The notes beneath the pieces are model-generated. The model saw only the letters and a list, made by a program, of their open reading frames with translations. It was not told the DNA's origin and made no database searches. The translations under genes were made by a program, and so were the position numbers. Positions 1-8,025 of a DNA stretch of 64,000 bases are shown here, one piece after another. This stretch comes from Lysobacter stagni (GTDB lineage Bacteria > Pseudomonadota > Gammaproteobacteria > Xanthomonadales > Xanthomonadaceae), in contig NZ_JASGBI010000001.1 of the NCBI RefSeq assembly GCF_030053425.1, forward strand, positions 2,488,001 to 2,552,000. The letters run 5' to 3'. How positions within the stretch are numbered: position 1 is the first letter of the stretch; each line of letters begins with the position of its first letter.

Positions 1-1
1 C

Positions 2-181
2 GACTGGGGCGTGGTGGGCTGCATGTACACCGCCGAGCCGGTCGAAACGCCGATGGCGCCCATCACCATGATGCGCAACGCGCTGGGCGTGGAAGAGGGC
101 GGCTCCGGCGTACCGATGGACCGCAAGGCGTATCTGCACAGCGTGGAGTTCTGGCGCACGCATGCGAACTGGCGCGGTTGA
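2..181 (+). CDS. C-terminal fragment of an unrecognised protein (cut by left edge)
   Basis: An open frame runs from the left edge to a TGA at 179-181 and codes for about 59 residues, beginning DWGVVGCMYTAEPVE and ending FWRTHANWRG. The start lies outside the window. The codon pattern matches the neighbouring genes and the next gene follows 68 bp later on the same strand, so this is very likely the real end of a gene. I do not recognise the family: no catalytic motif, signal or membrane segment is visible in this piece, and no function is proposed. Confidence 0.6.
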   Translation, partial: DWGVVGCMYTAEPVETPMAPITMMRNALGVEEGGSGVPMDRKAYLHSVEFWRTHANWRG

Positions 182-249
182 GCGCAGGGCTTGACGGCGC
201 CTTCCATCCATTTGGCTAAAGTCGGCCAAACGTCCCAGGCAGGCTCGGC

Positions 250-615
250 ATGAAGATGACCCGCATCACGCCCATGCTGCCGGTGCGCAGCGTGTCCGAC
301 AGCACCGCGTTCTATCGCAGGCTCGGCTTCGAGGTGGTGAAGCAGAACGACTCGTGGCGCTGGGTGCTGCTGGCGTTCGACGACTGCCAGCTGATGCTGG
401 ACGAGTCGATCAATCCGCACCCGGACGTGGCGCGCTGTTCCGTGCTGTACCTGTATCCGGACGACATCGCCGCCTACCACGCGAAGGTGCGCGCGAACGG
501 CGTGGAAGTGCCGGAGCTGGAAACCTCGTTCTACGGGATGACCGAGTTCCGTATCGAGGACCCGGACGGCAACCGGTTGTGGATCGGGCAGAGCGCGGCA
601 GCGCCGGAGCTGTGA
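250..615 (+). CDS. VOC (glyoxalase/bleomycin-resistance) family protein
   Basis: A 121-residue single-domain protein with the pattern of the vicinal oxygen chelate fold: a first beta-alpha unit with RSVSDSTAFYRRLGFEV (about residues 13-29) and the closing strand with IEDPDGNRLWIG (about residues 101-112), typical of glyoxalase I, dioxygenase and antibiotic-binding relatives. The fold usually works as a dimer with a metal or drug at the interface, but the substrate cannot be read from the sequence. ATG at 250 is chosen; a second in-frame ATG at 256 is equally possible and neither has a strong ribosome binding site. It stands alone between the partial gene and a repeat-filled gap. Confidence 0.8.
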   Translation: MKMTRITPMLPVRSVSDSTAFYRRLGFEVVKQNDSWRWVLLAFDDCQLMLDESINPHPDVARCSVLYLYPDDIAAYHAKVRANGVEVPELETSFYGMTEFRIEDPDGNRLWIGQSAAAPEL

Positions 616-680
616 CGCCGCGAGGCGACGCCGATCACAGTGCGCGCAGTGCGCCCGTGGGTTTTACGTCGCGCGCGCTC

Positions 681-797
681 CGCTCTCCCGCCGCACGAAG
701 CGCGTTTGACCTCTCCCGCAAGGGGAGAGGTGCATGGCTCGCGCATGTCCCTTCTCCCCTCGCGGGAGAAGGTGCCCCGAAGGGGCGGAAGAGGGGG
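681..797. repeat. Dispersed hairpin repeat, family A (copy 1)
   Basis: The 289-bp gap before the MocA gene has no gene but holds two modules found again elsewhere in the window. Module A1 (681-730) ends in a perfect hairpin with arms CCTCTCCC and GGGAGAGG around GCAAG. Module A2 (750-797) has hairpin CCTTCTCCC/GGGAGAAGG followed by TGCCCCGAAGGGGCG and a G-rich end. Related modules occur near 5053, 25657, 39584 and 45806. In this copy A1 precedes A2; at 25657 the order is reversed. Confidence 0.8.
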
Positions 798-904
798 CTT
801 CCGCGCCGATGCGATTCCCTTCCCGCGAGGCGAAACCCGTCCCGTGATGGCCCGCCGCGCCGCCGACAGGTACCTTAGCCCCAGCCCAGCCCGAGCGACC
901 GCCG

Positions 905-2002
905 ATGGCCCCGCCGACCCGTCGTGATTTCCTCGCATCCACTGCCGCCATGGCCGCCGCTCCCTTCATCAGCACTTCGTCCACGCGGGCCCGCGCGCAG
1001 GATTCGCGCAAGCTCGGCGTCGCCGTGTGTGGCCTGGGCAAGTTGAGCACGGACCAGATCGCACCGGCGCTGATGAAGACGAAACACTGTCGCCTGGCGG
1101 GCATCGTGACCGGCACGCCGGCCAAGGCCGAAGCGTGGAAAGCGAAGTACGGCATTCCCGCCAACAGCGTGTACTCGTACGACACCATGCAGCGCATGGC
1201 GGACAACCCGGACATCGACATCGTCTATGTCGTCACGCCCAATGCGCTGCATGCGCAGCACACCATCCAGGCGGCGCGGGCCGGCAAGCATGTGTTCTGC
1301 GAGAAGCCGATGGAGATCTCGGTCGAACGCTGCCAGCAGATGATCGACGCCTGCCGCGACGCCAAACGGCTGCTCGGCACCGCCTACCGCTGCCAGTACG
1401 ACCCGCATCACCTGGAATGCATCCGGCTGGTGCGCGAACAGGTGTTCGGCAAGCCGACCATCCTGCAGGCCGGTTTCGCCATCGACGTCGGCCCGGCGGA
1501 TCAATGGCGCCTCAAGCGTGAGCTGGCCGGCGGTGGCGCGCTGATGGATGTGGGCATCTACGCGCTGCAGGCCACGCGATACCTGACCGGCGAGGAACCC
1601 ATCCTCGTCTCCGCGGTGGAAACGAAGACCGACCCGGTGAAGTTCGCCGAGGTCGACGAATCCATCGTGTGGACGACGAAATTCCCCAGCGGCGTCGTTG
1701 CCTATTGCAGCACCAGCTACAAGGCCGGACGCATCCAGAACCTGCGCGTGAATGCCGAGAACGGCTGGTTCGAACTCGACCCGGCCTTCTTCTACGACGG
1801 CAACCACGGCCGCCGCAGCGACGGGAAGGAGATCCGCTTCCCGGAGATCGACCTGTTCGCCGCCGAGATGGACGACTTCGCCCAGTGCATCCTGGAAGGC
1901 CGGCCCACCAAGGTGCCCGGTGAGGAAGGCCAGCGCGACGTGCGCATCCTGCAGGCGATCTACGAATCGGTGCGCAGCGGGCGGGCGGTGTCGCTGGCGT
2001 AG
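905..2002 (+). CDS. Tat-exported Gfo/Idh/MocA family oxidoreductase
   Basis: A 365-residue NAD(P)-dependent dehydrogenase of the Gfo/Idh/MocA superfamily. The N-terminus MAPPTRRDFLASTAAMAAA carries a twin-arginine signal, so the enzyme should fold with its cofactor in the cytoplasm and be exported, as in glucose-fructose oxidoreductase of Zymomonas. The Rossmann region starts at about residue 37 (GVAVCGLGKLS) and the family EKP motif is present (FCEKPMEIS, about residue 136), with the (alpha/beta) C-terminal domain behind it including ELAGGGALMDVGIYAL. Length is normal for the family. The sugar substrate is unknown. ATG 905 is the only start that leaves the Tat signal intact, although no clear Shine-Dalgarno sequence precedes it. 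Confidence 0.88.
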   Translation: MAPPTRRDFLASTAAMAAAPFISTSSTRARAQDSRKLGVAVCGLGKLSTDQIAPALMKTKHCRLAGIVTGTPAKAEAWKAKYGIPANSVYSYDTMQRMADNPDIDIVYVVTPNALHAQHTIQAARAGKHVFCEKPMEISVERCQQMIDACRDAKRLLGTAYRCQYDPHHLECIRLVREQVFGKPTILQAGFAIDVGPADQWRLKRELAGGGALMDVGIYALQATRYLTGEEPILVSAVETKTDPVKFAEVDESIVWTTKFPSGVVAYCSTSYKAGRIQNLRVNAENGWFELDPAFFYDGNHGRRSDGKEIRFPEIDLFAAEMDDFAQCILEGRPTKVPGEEGQRDVRILQAIYESVRSGRAVSLA

Positions 2003-2040
2003 CGCCGCCTTCACCGCCGCGTCATCACCGGAAAGGCGCA

Positions 2041-3933
2041 ATGACGCCGGTTCCGGGTCGGGCGCGATGGCATGAACACTCTCTGGGTGCGTCCGCTGCA
2101 ACGCGTGGAACGCGCATGACGCCCGATCTGGCCATGGTCCTTTTGCTGCTGGGCGGCGCCATCGTGATGTTCGCGATCGGCCGTCCGCGCAGCGACGTGG
2201 TCGGCCTGCTGATGGTCGCCGCGTTGCCGCTCACCGGCGTCATCGACATCGGCGAGGCCATCGCCGGTTTCGCCGATCCCAGCATCGTGCTGATCGCACT
2301 GCTGTTCGTGCTGGGCGAAGGCTTGTCACGCACCGGCGTGGCGCAGCGGTTGAGCGAACTCATCGTGCGGTTCGCGGGACCGGCGGAAACGCGCCTGATG
2401 GTCGCGCTGATGGTGGCAGTGGCCACCATCGGTTCGGTGATGAGTTCCACCGGCGTGGTCGCCATCTTCATTCCCATCGTGCTGCGCATCTGCCAGCGCG
2501 TGGGCATTGCGCCGGGGCGGTTGATGATGCCGCTTAGCGTGGCCGCGCTGGTCAGCGGCATGATGACGCTGGTCGCCACGGCGCCCAACCTGGTGGTGCA
2601 GTCCGAACTGCTGCGCGAAGGGCATCCGGGCTTCGAGTTCTTCGCGTTCGCACCGTTCGGCGTGCCGGTCCTGGTGGTGGCGATCGCGTACATGCTGTTC
2701 GCGCGGCGCTGGCTGGGGCGCGACGCGCAGGCCGTCGATGCACGGCCCGGCATCGAGGACTGGATCGGCGAGTACGCGCTGGCCGGCCGCGCCTGCCGTG
2801 TGCGCGTGCGTCCCGCGTCGCCACTGATCGGCCGCGTGGCCGCCGACTGCGAGGGCAGTGAACTGGCGGGCGTGCACGTGCTGGCCATCGAGCAGTCCGG
2901 GCTGTTGGGCCGCACGTCGCTGGCGTCTCCCATCGGCGTGCCGGTGGAGGCAGGTGCCACGTTGCTGCTGGACGTGCACGATCGCGATGTCGATGCCGGT
3001 GTGCTCTTCAACCGCCAGCGCCTGGAATCGCTGCCGCTGCAGGGCAACTACTTCTCCGCGTACGCGAACGACATCGGCATGGCCGAGGCGCTGGTGACGG
3101 CGAACTCGCCGCTGGTGGGACGCACCGCGCGCGAGACGCGCCTGCGCGACCGCCACGAGCTGGTGGTGATCGGCCTGCGCCATGGACGTTCGGCCTCGCG
3201 CGATCCCGACGAGGAACGCATGGAGGTCGGCGATACGCTGCTGCTGGTCGGACCTTGGCCGGCGTTGCGTTCGGTGGGCGTGGATTCGGAAGGCCTGGTG
3301 CTGCTGAACCTGCCCGGCGAGGCGGACGACGTCGCGCCTGCGGCAAGCCGCGCGCCGTTCGCGCTGGCCATCCTGGTGCTGACGGTGGCGATGATGGTGA
3401 CCGGCGTGGTTGCCAACGCGCATGCCGCGCTGATCGGCTGCCTGCTGATGGGCGTGGCCGGTTGCGTGGACCTGCGCGGTGCGTACCGGGCGATCCACTG
3501 GCCCAGCCTGGTGCTGATCGTCGGCATGCTGCCGTTCTCGCTCGCGCTGCAGCGCACCGGCGGCGTCGATCTGGCGGCCGACCTGCTGCTGGACGTGGCA
3601 GGCGGTGCAGGACCACGCGCGGTGCTGACCGCGGTATTCGTGGTGACGGCGGTGTTGGGCATGTTCATTTCCAACACCGCAGTGGCGGTGCTGATGGCGC
3701 CGGTGGCGCTGGCCATCGCGGACCACCTGGACGCATCGGCGGCGCCGTTCGCGATGACGGTGGCGCTGGCGGCATCGACCGCCTTCATGACGCCGGTGTC
3801 GTCACCGGTCAACGCGCTGGTGGTGGGGCCGGGCGGTTATGGCTTCGCCGACTTCGTACGCGTGGGCACACCGCTGGCGCTTCTGGTGCTGGTGGTGACC
3901 GTGGCGCTGGTGCCGGTGCTGCTTCCGTTCTGA
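2041..3933 (+). CDS. SLC13-family anion/sodium symporter with TrkA-C-like insert
   Basis: A 630-residue inner-membrane transporter. Hydrophobic segments occupy about residues 30-225 and 435-630; between them lies a soluble part with two TrkA-C (RCK-C) like units (for example residues 255-300 and 345-405, the second with LVVIGLRHGRS and GDTLLLVG). This arrangement is known for SLC13 (DASS) permeases for sulfate or dicarboxylates. The helical hairpin motifs include SSTGVVAIFIP and TAPNLVV in the first half and SNTAVAVLMAP with TPVSSPVNALV in the second, where sodium and substrate bind in the family. ATG 2041 has GGAAAGG just upstream; the in-frame ATG 2116 would remove a 25-residue hydrophilic leader and is a serious alternative. 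Substrate is not readable. Confidence 0.85.
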   Translation: MTPVPGRARWHEHSLGASAATRGTRMTPDLAMVLLLLGGAIVMFAIGRPRSDVVGLLMVAALPLTGVIDIGEAIAGFADPSIVLIALLFVLGEGLSRTGVAQRLSELIVRFAGPAETRLMVALMVAVATIGSVMSSTGVVAIFIPIVLRICQRVGIAPGRLMMPLSVAALVSGMMTLVATAPNLVVQSELLREGHPGFEFFAFAPFGVPVLVVAIAYMLFARRWLGRDAQAVDARPGIEDWIGEYALAGRACRVRVRPASPLIGRVAADCEGSELAGVHVLAIEQSGLLGRTSLASPIGVPVEAGATLLLDVHDRDVDAGVLFNRQRLESLPLQGNYFSAYANDIGMAEALVTANSPLVGRTARETRLRDRHELVVIGLRHGRSASRDPDEERMEVGDTLLLVGPWPALRSVGVDSEGLVLLNLPGEADDVAPAASRAPFALAILVLTVAMMVTGVVANAHAALIGCLLMGVAGCVDLRGAYRAIHWPSLVLIVGMLPFSLALQRTGGVDLAADLLLDVAGGAGPRAVLTAVFVVTAVLGMFISNTAVAVLMAPVALAIADHLDASAAPFAMTVALAASTAFMTPVSSPVNALVVGPGGYGFADFVRVGTPLALLVLVVTVALVPVLLPF

Positions 3934-4076
3934 GACGTGCGCGTGGAATGCGCGTATCGCCCGGGTGGCACCGTGCCTTCATGCACGGGAACCGCGCGCG
4001 GCGGCCGGGTACGGTGTGGCGCGACGGCGGGGTAGTGGATGAAGTGCCCGCCGGCTCCCCCACAAGGAAGGAAGCC

Positions 4077-5024
4077 ATGCTCCGACTGCGCCACTTCGCC
4101 CCGCTCGTCGTTTTCTGTCTCGTTCCCGTCTGCGCGCAGGCCGCACCGCCCGGGCCGCAGATCCTGACCGAGGACGTCACGCGCTTCTACGCGATGTACG
4201 ACGCCACCGCCGGCAAACCCACGGTGGAACAGATCGAACAGGACTATCTGGCGCGTGGCACGCCCAGCCTGCACGAGTTCGCGAAGCTGCGGCGCGTGAC
4301 CGCGCAGAGCATCGCGGACCGCATGGCGCGCGATCCGGCGATCTACGCCAATGCCAAGCAGTGCATGACGACGCTGCCGGCGGTGGAGAAGCGGCTGACC
4401 GCTGCGTTCGCGCGATTGGCGCAGGTGTATCCGGAGGCGAAGTTCCCGCCGGTCGCCATCGTGGTGGGGCGCGGCAAGCCGGTGGGCATGGCCTATCCCG
4501 GCGGGCTGACCATCGGGCTGGAGGCGCTGTGCGCCGCCGACTTCATGAACCCCGACATCGAAGACCGCTTCGTGCACGTCATCGCGCACGAGTACGGCCA
4601 CATCCAGCAGACCGGTGCCACCGATTTCGAGGACGGCGATCCGCGGGCCACGGTGCTGCGCGTGTCGCTGATCGAAGGCGGCGCCGAATTCATCTCGGAG
4701 CTGATCTCCGGCAACGTCGGCAATCCGGGCCTGGCGGACCGCGTGCGCGGCCATGAGCGCGAGATTGAAACCCGGTTTGCGCGCGACATCGACAGCACCG
4801 ACCTCACGCCGTGGCTCTACAACTACCAGGCCGGAACGGACGCGCCGTACGACCAGGGCTACTGGATCGGCTATCGCATCGCCAAGTCGTACTACCTGCA
4901 GGCGAAGGAGCGGGGAGCGGCCGTGCGCGACATCCTGCAGCTCGACGACCCCAAGGCCTTCCTGGCGAAAAGCGGCTGGACACCAGGCATGACGCTGCCG
5001 CCGCCGGGCGAGGGGATCGACTGA
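4077..5024 (+). CDS. Secreted zinc-metalloprotease-like protein (DUF2268-like)
   Basis: A 315-residue protein with a Sec signal peptide (MLRLRHFAPLVVFCLVPVCAQA, cleavage near residue 22) and a zincin motif HVIAHEYGHIQQ at about residues 167-178, giving the HExxH core. A further acidic site IEGGAEFISE about 35 residues later is well placed to supply the third zinc ligand, as in predicted proteases of the DUF2268 type. It is therefore likely a periplasmic or secreted gluzincin-like peptidase, but the substrate is unknown. ATG 4077 is chosen because it follows a strong AAGGAAGGA site and opens the signal peptide; the longer open frame upstream has shifted composition. Monocistronic by position, with a repeat-containing gap after it. 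Confidence 0.8.
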   Translation: MLRLRHFAPLVVFCLVPVCAQAAPPGPQILTEDVTRFYAMYDATAGKPTVEQIEQDYLARGTPSLHEFAKLRRVTAQSIADRMARDPAIYANAKQCMTTLPAVEKRLTAAFARLAQVYPEAKFPPVAIVVGRGKPVGMAYPGGLTIGLEALCAADFMNPDIEDRFVHVIAHEYGHIQQTGATDFEDGDPRATVLRVSLIEGGAEFISELISGNVGNPGLADRVRGHEREIETRFARDIDSTDLTPWLYNYQAGTDAPYDQGYWIGYRIAKSYYLQAKERGAAVRDILQLDDPKAFLAKSGWTPGMTLPPPGEGID

Positions 5025-5052
5025 GGCGGGGCGTTCGCGCTGGCGCGCGCGC

Positions 5053-5101
5053 CCTCTCCCGACGCGCTGACGCGCGTCGACCTCTCCCGCAAGGGGAGAG
5101 G
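5053..5101. repeat. Dispersed hairpin repeat, family A (copy 2, module A1)
   Basis: A single A1 module of about 50 bp sits between the protease gene and yaeQ. It opens with CCCTCTCCCGACGCGCTG and closes with the perfect hairpin CCTCTCCC-GCAAG-GGGAGAGG. The spacer resembles that of the copies at 681 and 25727. The remaining gap to 5228 holds no recognisable gene. Confidence 0.8.
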
Positions 5102-5227
5102 TGAGAGCGCAGCGCCCCCTGGGGGCGGATGCGGGGCACTCCCGGCGCTGGCGTTCGCCGCGTCAGGCACCAGCCCCGGCAAGCGCCTAGAATGCGCGCT
5201 CCGCTTCTCCCCCCAAGGCATCCCCGC

Positions 5228-5785
5228 ATGGCGCTCAAGGCGACCGTGGTCAAGGCCGAGCTGACGATCAGCGACCTGGACCGGCACCACTACGCGACCT
5301 ATCCGCTCACCCTCGCGCAGCATCCGTCGGAGACGGACGAGCGGCTGATGGTGCGCGTGGTCGCTTTCGCGCTGTTCGCCAGTGAGCGCCTGGAGTTCGG
5401 CAAGGGCCTGAGCAACGACGACGAGCCCGACCTGTGGCGTCGCGACTACACCGGCGACATCGAGCAGTGGATCGACCTGGGCCAGCCGGACGAGTCGCGC
5501 ATCCGCAAGGCCTGCGGGCGCGCGCGGCAGGTGGTGGTGGTCAACTACGCCGGACGCGCCGCCGACCTGTGGTGGGACAAGAACGCCAGCGCGCTGGCGC
5601 GCCTGGACAACCTCACCGTGATCGACATCGATGCCGCGGTGGTCGATGCGCTGGCGGCGATCATTCAGCGCAGCATGCGTTTCAGCGCGCTGATCCAGGA
5701 TGGCGAACTGCAGCTGATGGGCGACAGCGGCTCGGTCGATCTGCGTCCGCGCACGCGCATGGCGTCGGCCGCGCAGGCAGCCTGA
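5228..5785 (+). CDS. yaeQ: YaeQ family protein
   Basis: A 185-residue cytoplasmic protein that matches YaeQ along its length: MALKATVVKAELTISDLDRH at the start, then RLMVRVVAFALFA, PDLWRRDYTGDIEQWIDLGQPDE and the RKACGRARQVVVVNYAG region. YaeQ folds like a PD-(D/E)XK nuclease, but its role is unsettled; in E. coli it was first noted for compensating loss of RfaH. ATG 5228 gives the family's usual length and N-terminus. The gene is followed after 14 bp by the BaiN-like flavoprotein, so the two probably share a transcript. Confidence 0.92.
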   Translation: MALKATVVKAELTISDLDRHHYATYPLTLAQHPSETDERLMVRVVAFALFASERLEFGKGLSNDDEPDLWRRDYTGDIEQWIDLGQPDESRIRKACGRARQVVVVNYAGRAADLWWDKNASALARLDNLTVIDIDAAVVDALAAIIQRSMRFSALIQDGELQLMGDSGSVDLRPRTRMASAAQAA

Positions 5786-5799
5786 TCGCGGGGCAGGGC

Positions 5800-6990
5800 A
5801 TGAGCGGGCATTTCGACGCGGTGATCGTCGGCGGCGGCGCTGCCGGCCTGATGTGCGCGCTTACCGCAGGACGTCGAGGCAAGCGCGTGCTGCTCGTCGA
5901 GCATGCCAACCGCGTCGGCAAGAAGATCCTGATGTCGGGCGGTGGCCGCTGCAATTTCACCAACACCGGCACCACGCCCGCCAATTACCTCTCGGCCAAT
6001 CCGCATTTCTGCAAGTCGGCGCTGGCGCGCTACACGCCGTGGCACTTCATCGACATGGTCGAGCGCCACCGCATCGCGTATCACGAGAAAGAGCTGGGCC
6101 AGCTGTTCTGCGACGAGTCGTCCAAGCTGATCGTGAAGATGCTGCTGGACGAATGCGCCGATGCGGGCGTACGCGTGGAAATCAGCTGCAGCATCGAGCG
6201 GCTCACGCACGGCGACAGCGACGAGGCCCGTTTCCGCCTGCACACCACGCACGGCACGTTTTCCGCGCCATCGCTGGTGGTCGCCAGTGGCGGGCTGTCG
6301 ATTCCCAGCATGGGCGCGACGGGCTTCGGCTACGAACTGGCGCGCCGGTTCGGCCACGGCGTGCTGCCCACGCGCGCGGGGCTGGTGCCGTTGACCCTCA
6401 GCGGCAAGCACCAGGAACGCCTGGCGGAGTTGAGCGGCGTCGCGCTGCCGGTGACGGCGCACTGCAATGGCGCCAGCTTCAGCAATTACCTGCTGATCAC
6501 GCACCGCGGCATCAGCGGGCCGGCGATCCTGCAGATCTCGTCGTACTGGCAGCCCGGCGACGACCTGCGCCTGGATCTCCTGCCGGGACAGGACGCGTTG
6601 GAAGCGTTGCAACAATGGCAGCGCGAGCGTCCCGCGGCCGAACTGAAAACCGTGCTGGGCGACGTCATGCCCAAGCGCTTCGCGCAACGCCTGTGCGAGC
6701 ACTGGCTGAGCAACCGGCCAATGAAGCAGTACAACGCGCCGCAACTGCGCGAGATCGCCCAGGTGCTGGGCGACTGGCCGCTGGTGGCCAGCGGCACCGA
6801 AGGCTATCGCACCGCCGAGGTGACACTCGGCGGCGTGGACACCGACGAAATCTCGTCCAGCACGATGCAGTCAAAGCGTGTGCCCGGCCTGTACTTCATC
6901 GGCGAAGTCCTCGACGTCACCGGCTGGCTGGGCGGCTACAACTTCCAGTGGGCCTGGGCCTCGGGACACGCCGCGGGCAACGCGGTGTAG
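5800..6990 (+). CDS. BaiN/HI0933-type NAD(P)/FAD-dependent oxidoreductase
   Basis: A 396-residue flavoprotein of the HI0933/BaiN (YhiN) family. The N-terminal dinucleotide-binding motif is intact (AVIVGGGAAGLMCALTAGRR, residues 7-26), followed by the family signature GKKILMSGGGRCNFTNT (about residues 43-59). The C-terminal FAD-contacting motif VPGLYFIGEVLDVTGWLGGYNFQ ends in WAWASGHAAG, which is typical. Members include the clostridial BaiN steroid reductase, but in proteobacteria the substrate is unknown. ATG 5800 lies 14 bp after the yaeQ stop with GGGGCAGGG upstream, consistent with coupled translation. Confidence 0.9.
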   Translation: MSGHFDAVIVGGGAAGLMCALTAGRRGKRVLLVEHANRVGKKILMSGGGRCNFTNTGTTPANYLSANPHFCKSALARYTPWHFIDMVERHRIAYHEKELGQLFCDESSKLIVKMLLDECADAGVRVEISCSIERLTHGDSDEARFRLHTTHGTFSAPSLVVASGGLSIPSMGATGFGYELARRFGHGVLPTRAGLVPLTLSGKHQERLAELSGVALPVTAHCNGASFSNYLLITHRGISGPAILQISSYWQPGDDLRLDLLPGQDALEALQQWQRERPAAELKTVLGDVMPKRFAQRLCEHWLSNRPMKQYNAPQLREIAQVLGDWPLVASGTEGYRTAEVTLGGVDTDEISSSTMQSKRVPGLYFIGEVLDVTGWLGGYNFQWAWASGHAAGNAV

Positions 6991-7030
6991 GCACAGGCCG
7001 CGTTCTTCTCCATCGAACCCCGATGCAGGG

Positions 7031-7285
7031 TCAGTCCAGGTTGTCGATGTACGCCCTGACGTCGGGATCGATCGGAAGCAGGTAGGCCTTGCCCAACCGG
7101 ATCACGCCGATACCGCCGCATACGAGCCCCACGATCGCGATGCCGCGACCGAAGGGGCGATTGGACAGCAGAGCCGTGATTCCTCCGGACGCGAACAGTC
7201 TGAAGGTGTCGTACGCGCAGTAGATCCCGAAACCGATCATCGCGATTCCTGCGACGACGAAGACGCAGGCCTTGATCCTGTCCAT
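7031..7285 (-). CDS. Small predicted membrane protein, unknown
   Basis: An 84-residue protein beginning MDRIKACVFVVAGIAMIGFG. Two hydrophobic stretches (about residues 5-25 and 50-70) suggest two membrane helices with a short loop (FRLFASGGITALLSNRPFGR) between them. No family recognised. The start at 7285 is chosen because it has CGGAG upstream and begins the first helix; a longer frame to 7330 adds a hydrophilic leader without a binding site. It lies downstream of, and on the same strand as, the zinc-ribbon protein gene, 78 bp away. Confidence 0.6.
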   Translation of the reverse strand: MDRIKACVFVVAGIAMIGFGIYCAYDTFRLFASGGITALLSNRPFGRGIAIVGLVCGGIGVIRLGKAYLLPIDPDVRAYIDNLD

Positions 7286-7363
7286 GGGGCGAACTCCGTG
7301 GTTTGACGTGGACGTGTGACGTGACTGCATTGAAGGCTGGCGCAGCCCCGAACGATGGCGCCG

Positions 7364-7900
7364 CTATGCCACCGGCTCGATCCGCCCACCAGCATCCGCG
7401 AAGCCGGCCGTCCCCGTCCGGGCGCCGTACACCAGGCGTTCGCGGACGTACTCCTTCAGCGCCGCGCTGGGCTTGGAGCGGGTGTGGCTGCGGATCAGGT
7501 GGACCACGTTCGTGATCGTCGCCACCGGCGTCATGATCAGGCCGAAGGGAATGCCCCACCAGCCGGCCAGTAGCGTTCCGATCGTCCACAGGGCCTGCTG
7601 CTTGCGTGCGCAGGCAATGCAGGCGGTGATCGTGTTCTTTCGGGTGAACGTCACGAGGATGACGGACCAGACGAAGAGCGCGTGATGGACTTCGACGCCG
7701 CGACTGCAGCCGCATCGCGCACACCGGCCTTCGGTACGCATGCGCGCCGCTTCGATCTCGACCTCCTGCTGCGGAATCGCCGCGAGTCGTTCAAGGAACG
7801 ACGCCTTCTGGGCGTGGCACGCCTTGCTGCAGAAGCGGAATCCGTGCGCCTTGATGCCGCCCAGCGCGATGGTCTGTTTGCAGGTGTAGCAGGTCCCCAT
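7364..7900 (-). CDS. Zinc-ribbon membrane protein, unknown
   Basis: A 178-residue protein that begins MGTCYTCKQTIALGGIKAHG. Cysteine pairs CYTC, CSKAC, CARCGC and CIACAR point to two zinc-binding modules, one at residues 4-28 and one at about 60-100 with a histidine pair (VEVHHALFVW). A hydrophobic stretch (LWTIGTLLAGWWGIPFGLIM, about residues 103-122) looks like a membrane segment near the C-terminal half. The start at 7900 follows a strong GGAGGAGATC site; the frame continues eight codons further upstream but that start lacks support. No family recognised; a redox or metal-sensing role would be a guess. Confidence 0.65.
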   Translation of the reverse strand: MGTCYTCKQTIALGGIKAHGFRFCSKACHAQKASFLERLAAIPQQEVEIEAARMRTEGRCARCGCSRGVEVHHALFVWSVILVTFTRKNTITACIACARKQQALWTIGTLLAGWWGIPFGLIMTPVATITNVVHLIRSHTRSKPSAALKEYVRERLVYGARTGTAGFADAGGRIEPVA

Positions 7901-7924
7901 GATCTCCTCCCCCCGGAGTCGCAT

Positions 7925-8018
7925 CGGATGCAGGGGGCGACGCTACCCGAATGCGCGGGTGTCGCCAAGGAGTAGGGCGCTGCATCCGACCGGCACCGCA
8001 GGCGCGGCGCCGGTCGGA
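7925..8018. repeat. Nested palindromes with GTAG-type REP ends
   Basis: The 125-bp gap between two leftward genes is almost entirely palindromic. An outer pair CGGATGCAG (7925-7933) and CTGCATCCG (7980-7988) encloses a hairpin with GGCGAC/GTCGCC (7936-7941 and 7961-7966) and ACCCG/CGGGT. A second perfect inverted repeat has 10-bp arms TCCGACCGGC (7985-7994) and GCCGGTCGGA (8009-8018). The 12-mer GTAGGGCGCTGC at 7972-7983 recurs in opposite orientation at 14297-14308. The structure may end the autotransporter transcript, though no T-run follows. Confidence 0.65.
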
Positions 8019-8025
8019 CGATTCA

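Noticed and set aside
681..797. Repeated hairpins considered as a CRISPR array
   Set aside because: Units differ in sequence and order, are not evenly spaced and have no unique spacers; no cas gene is present.
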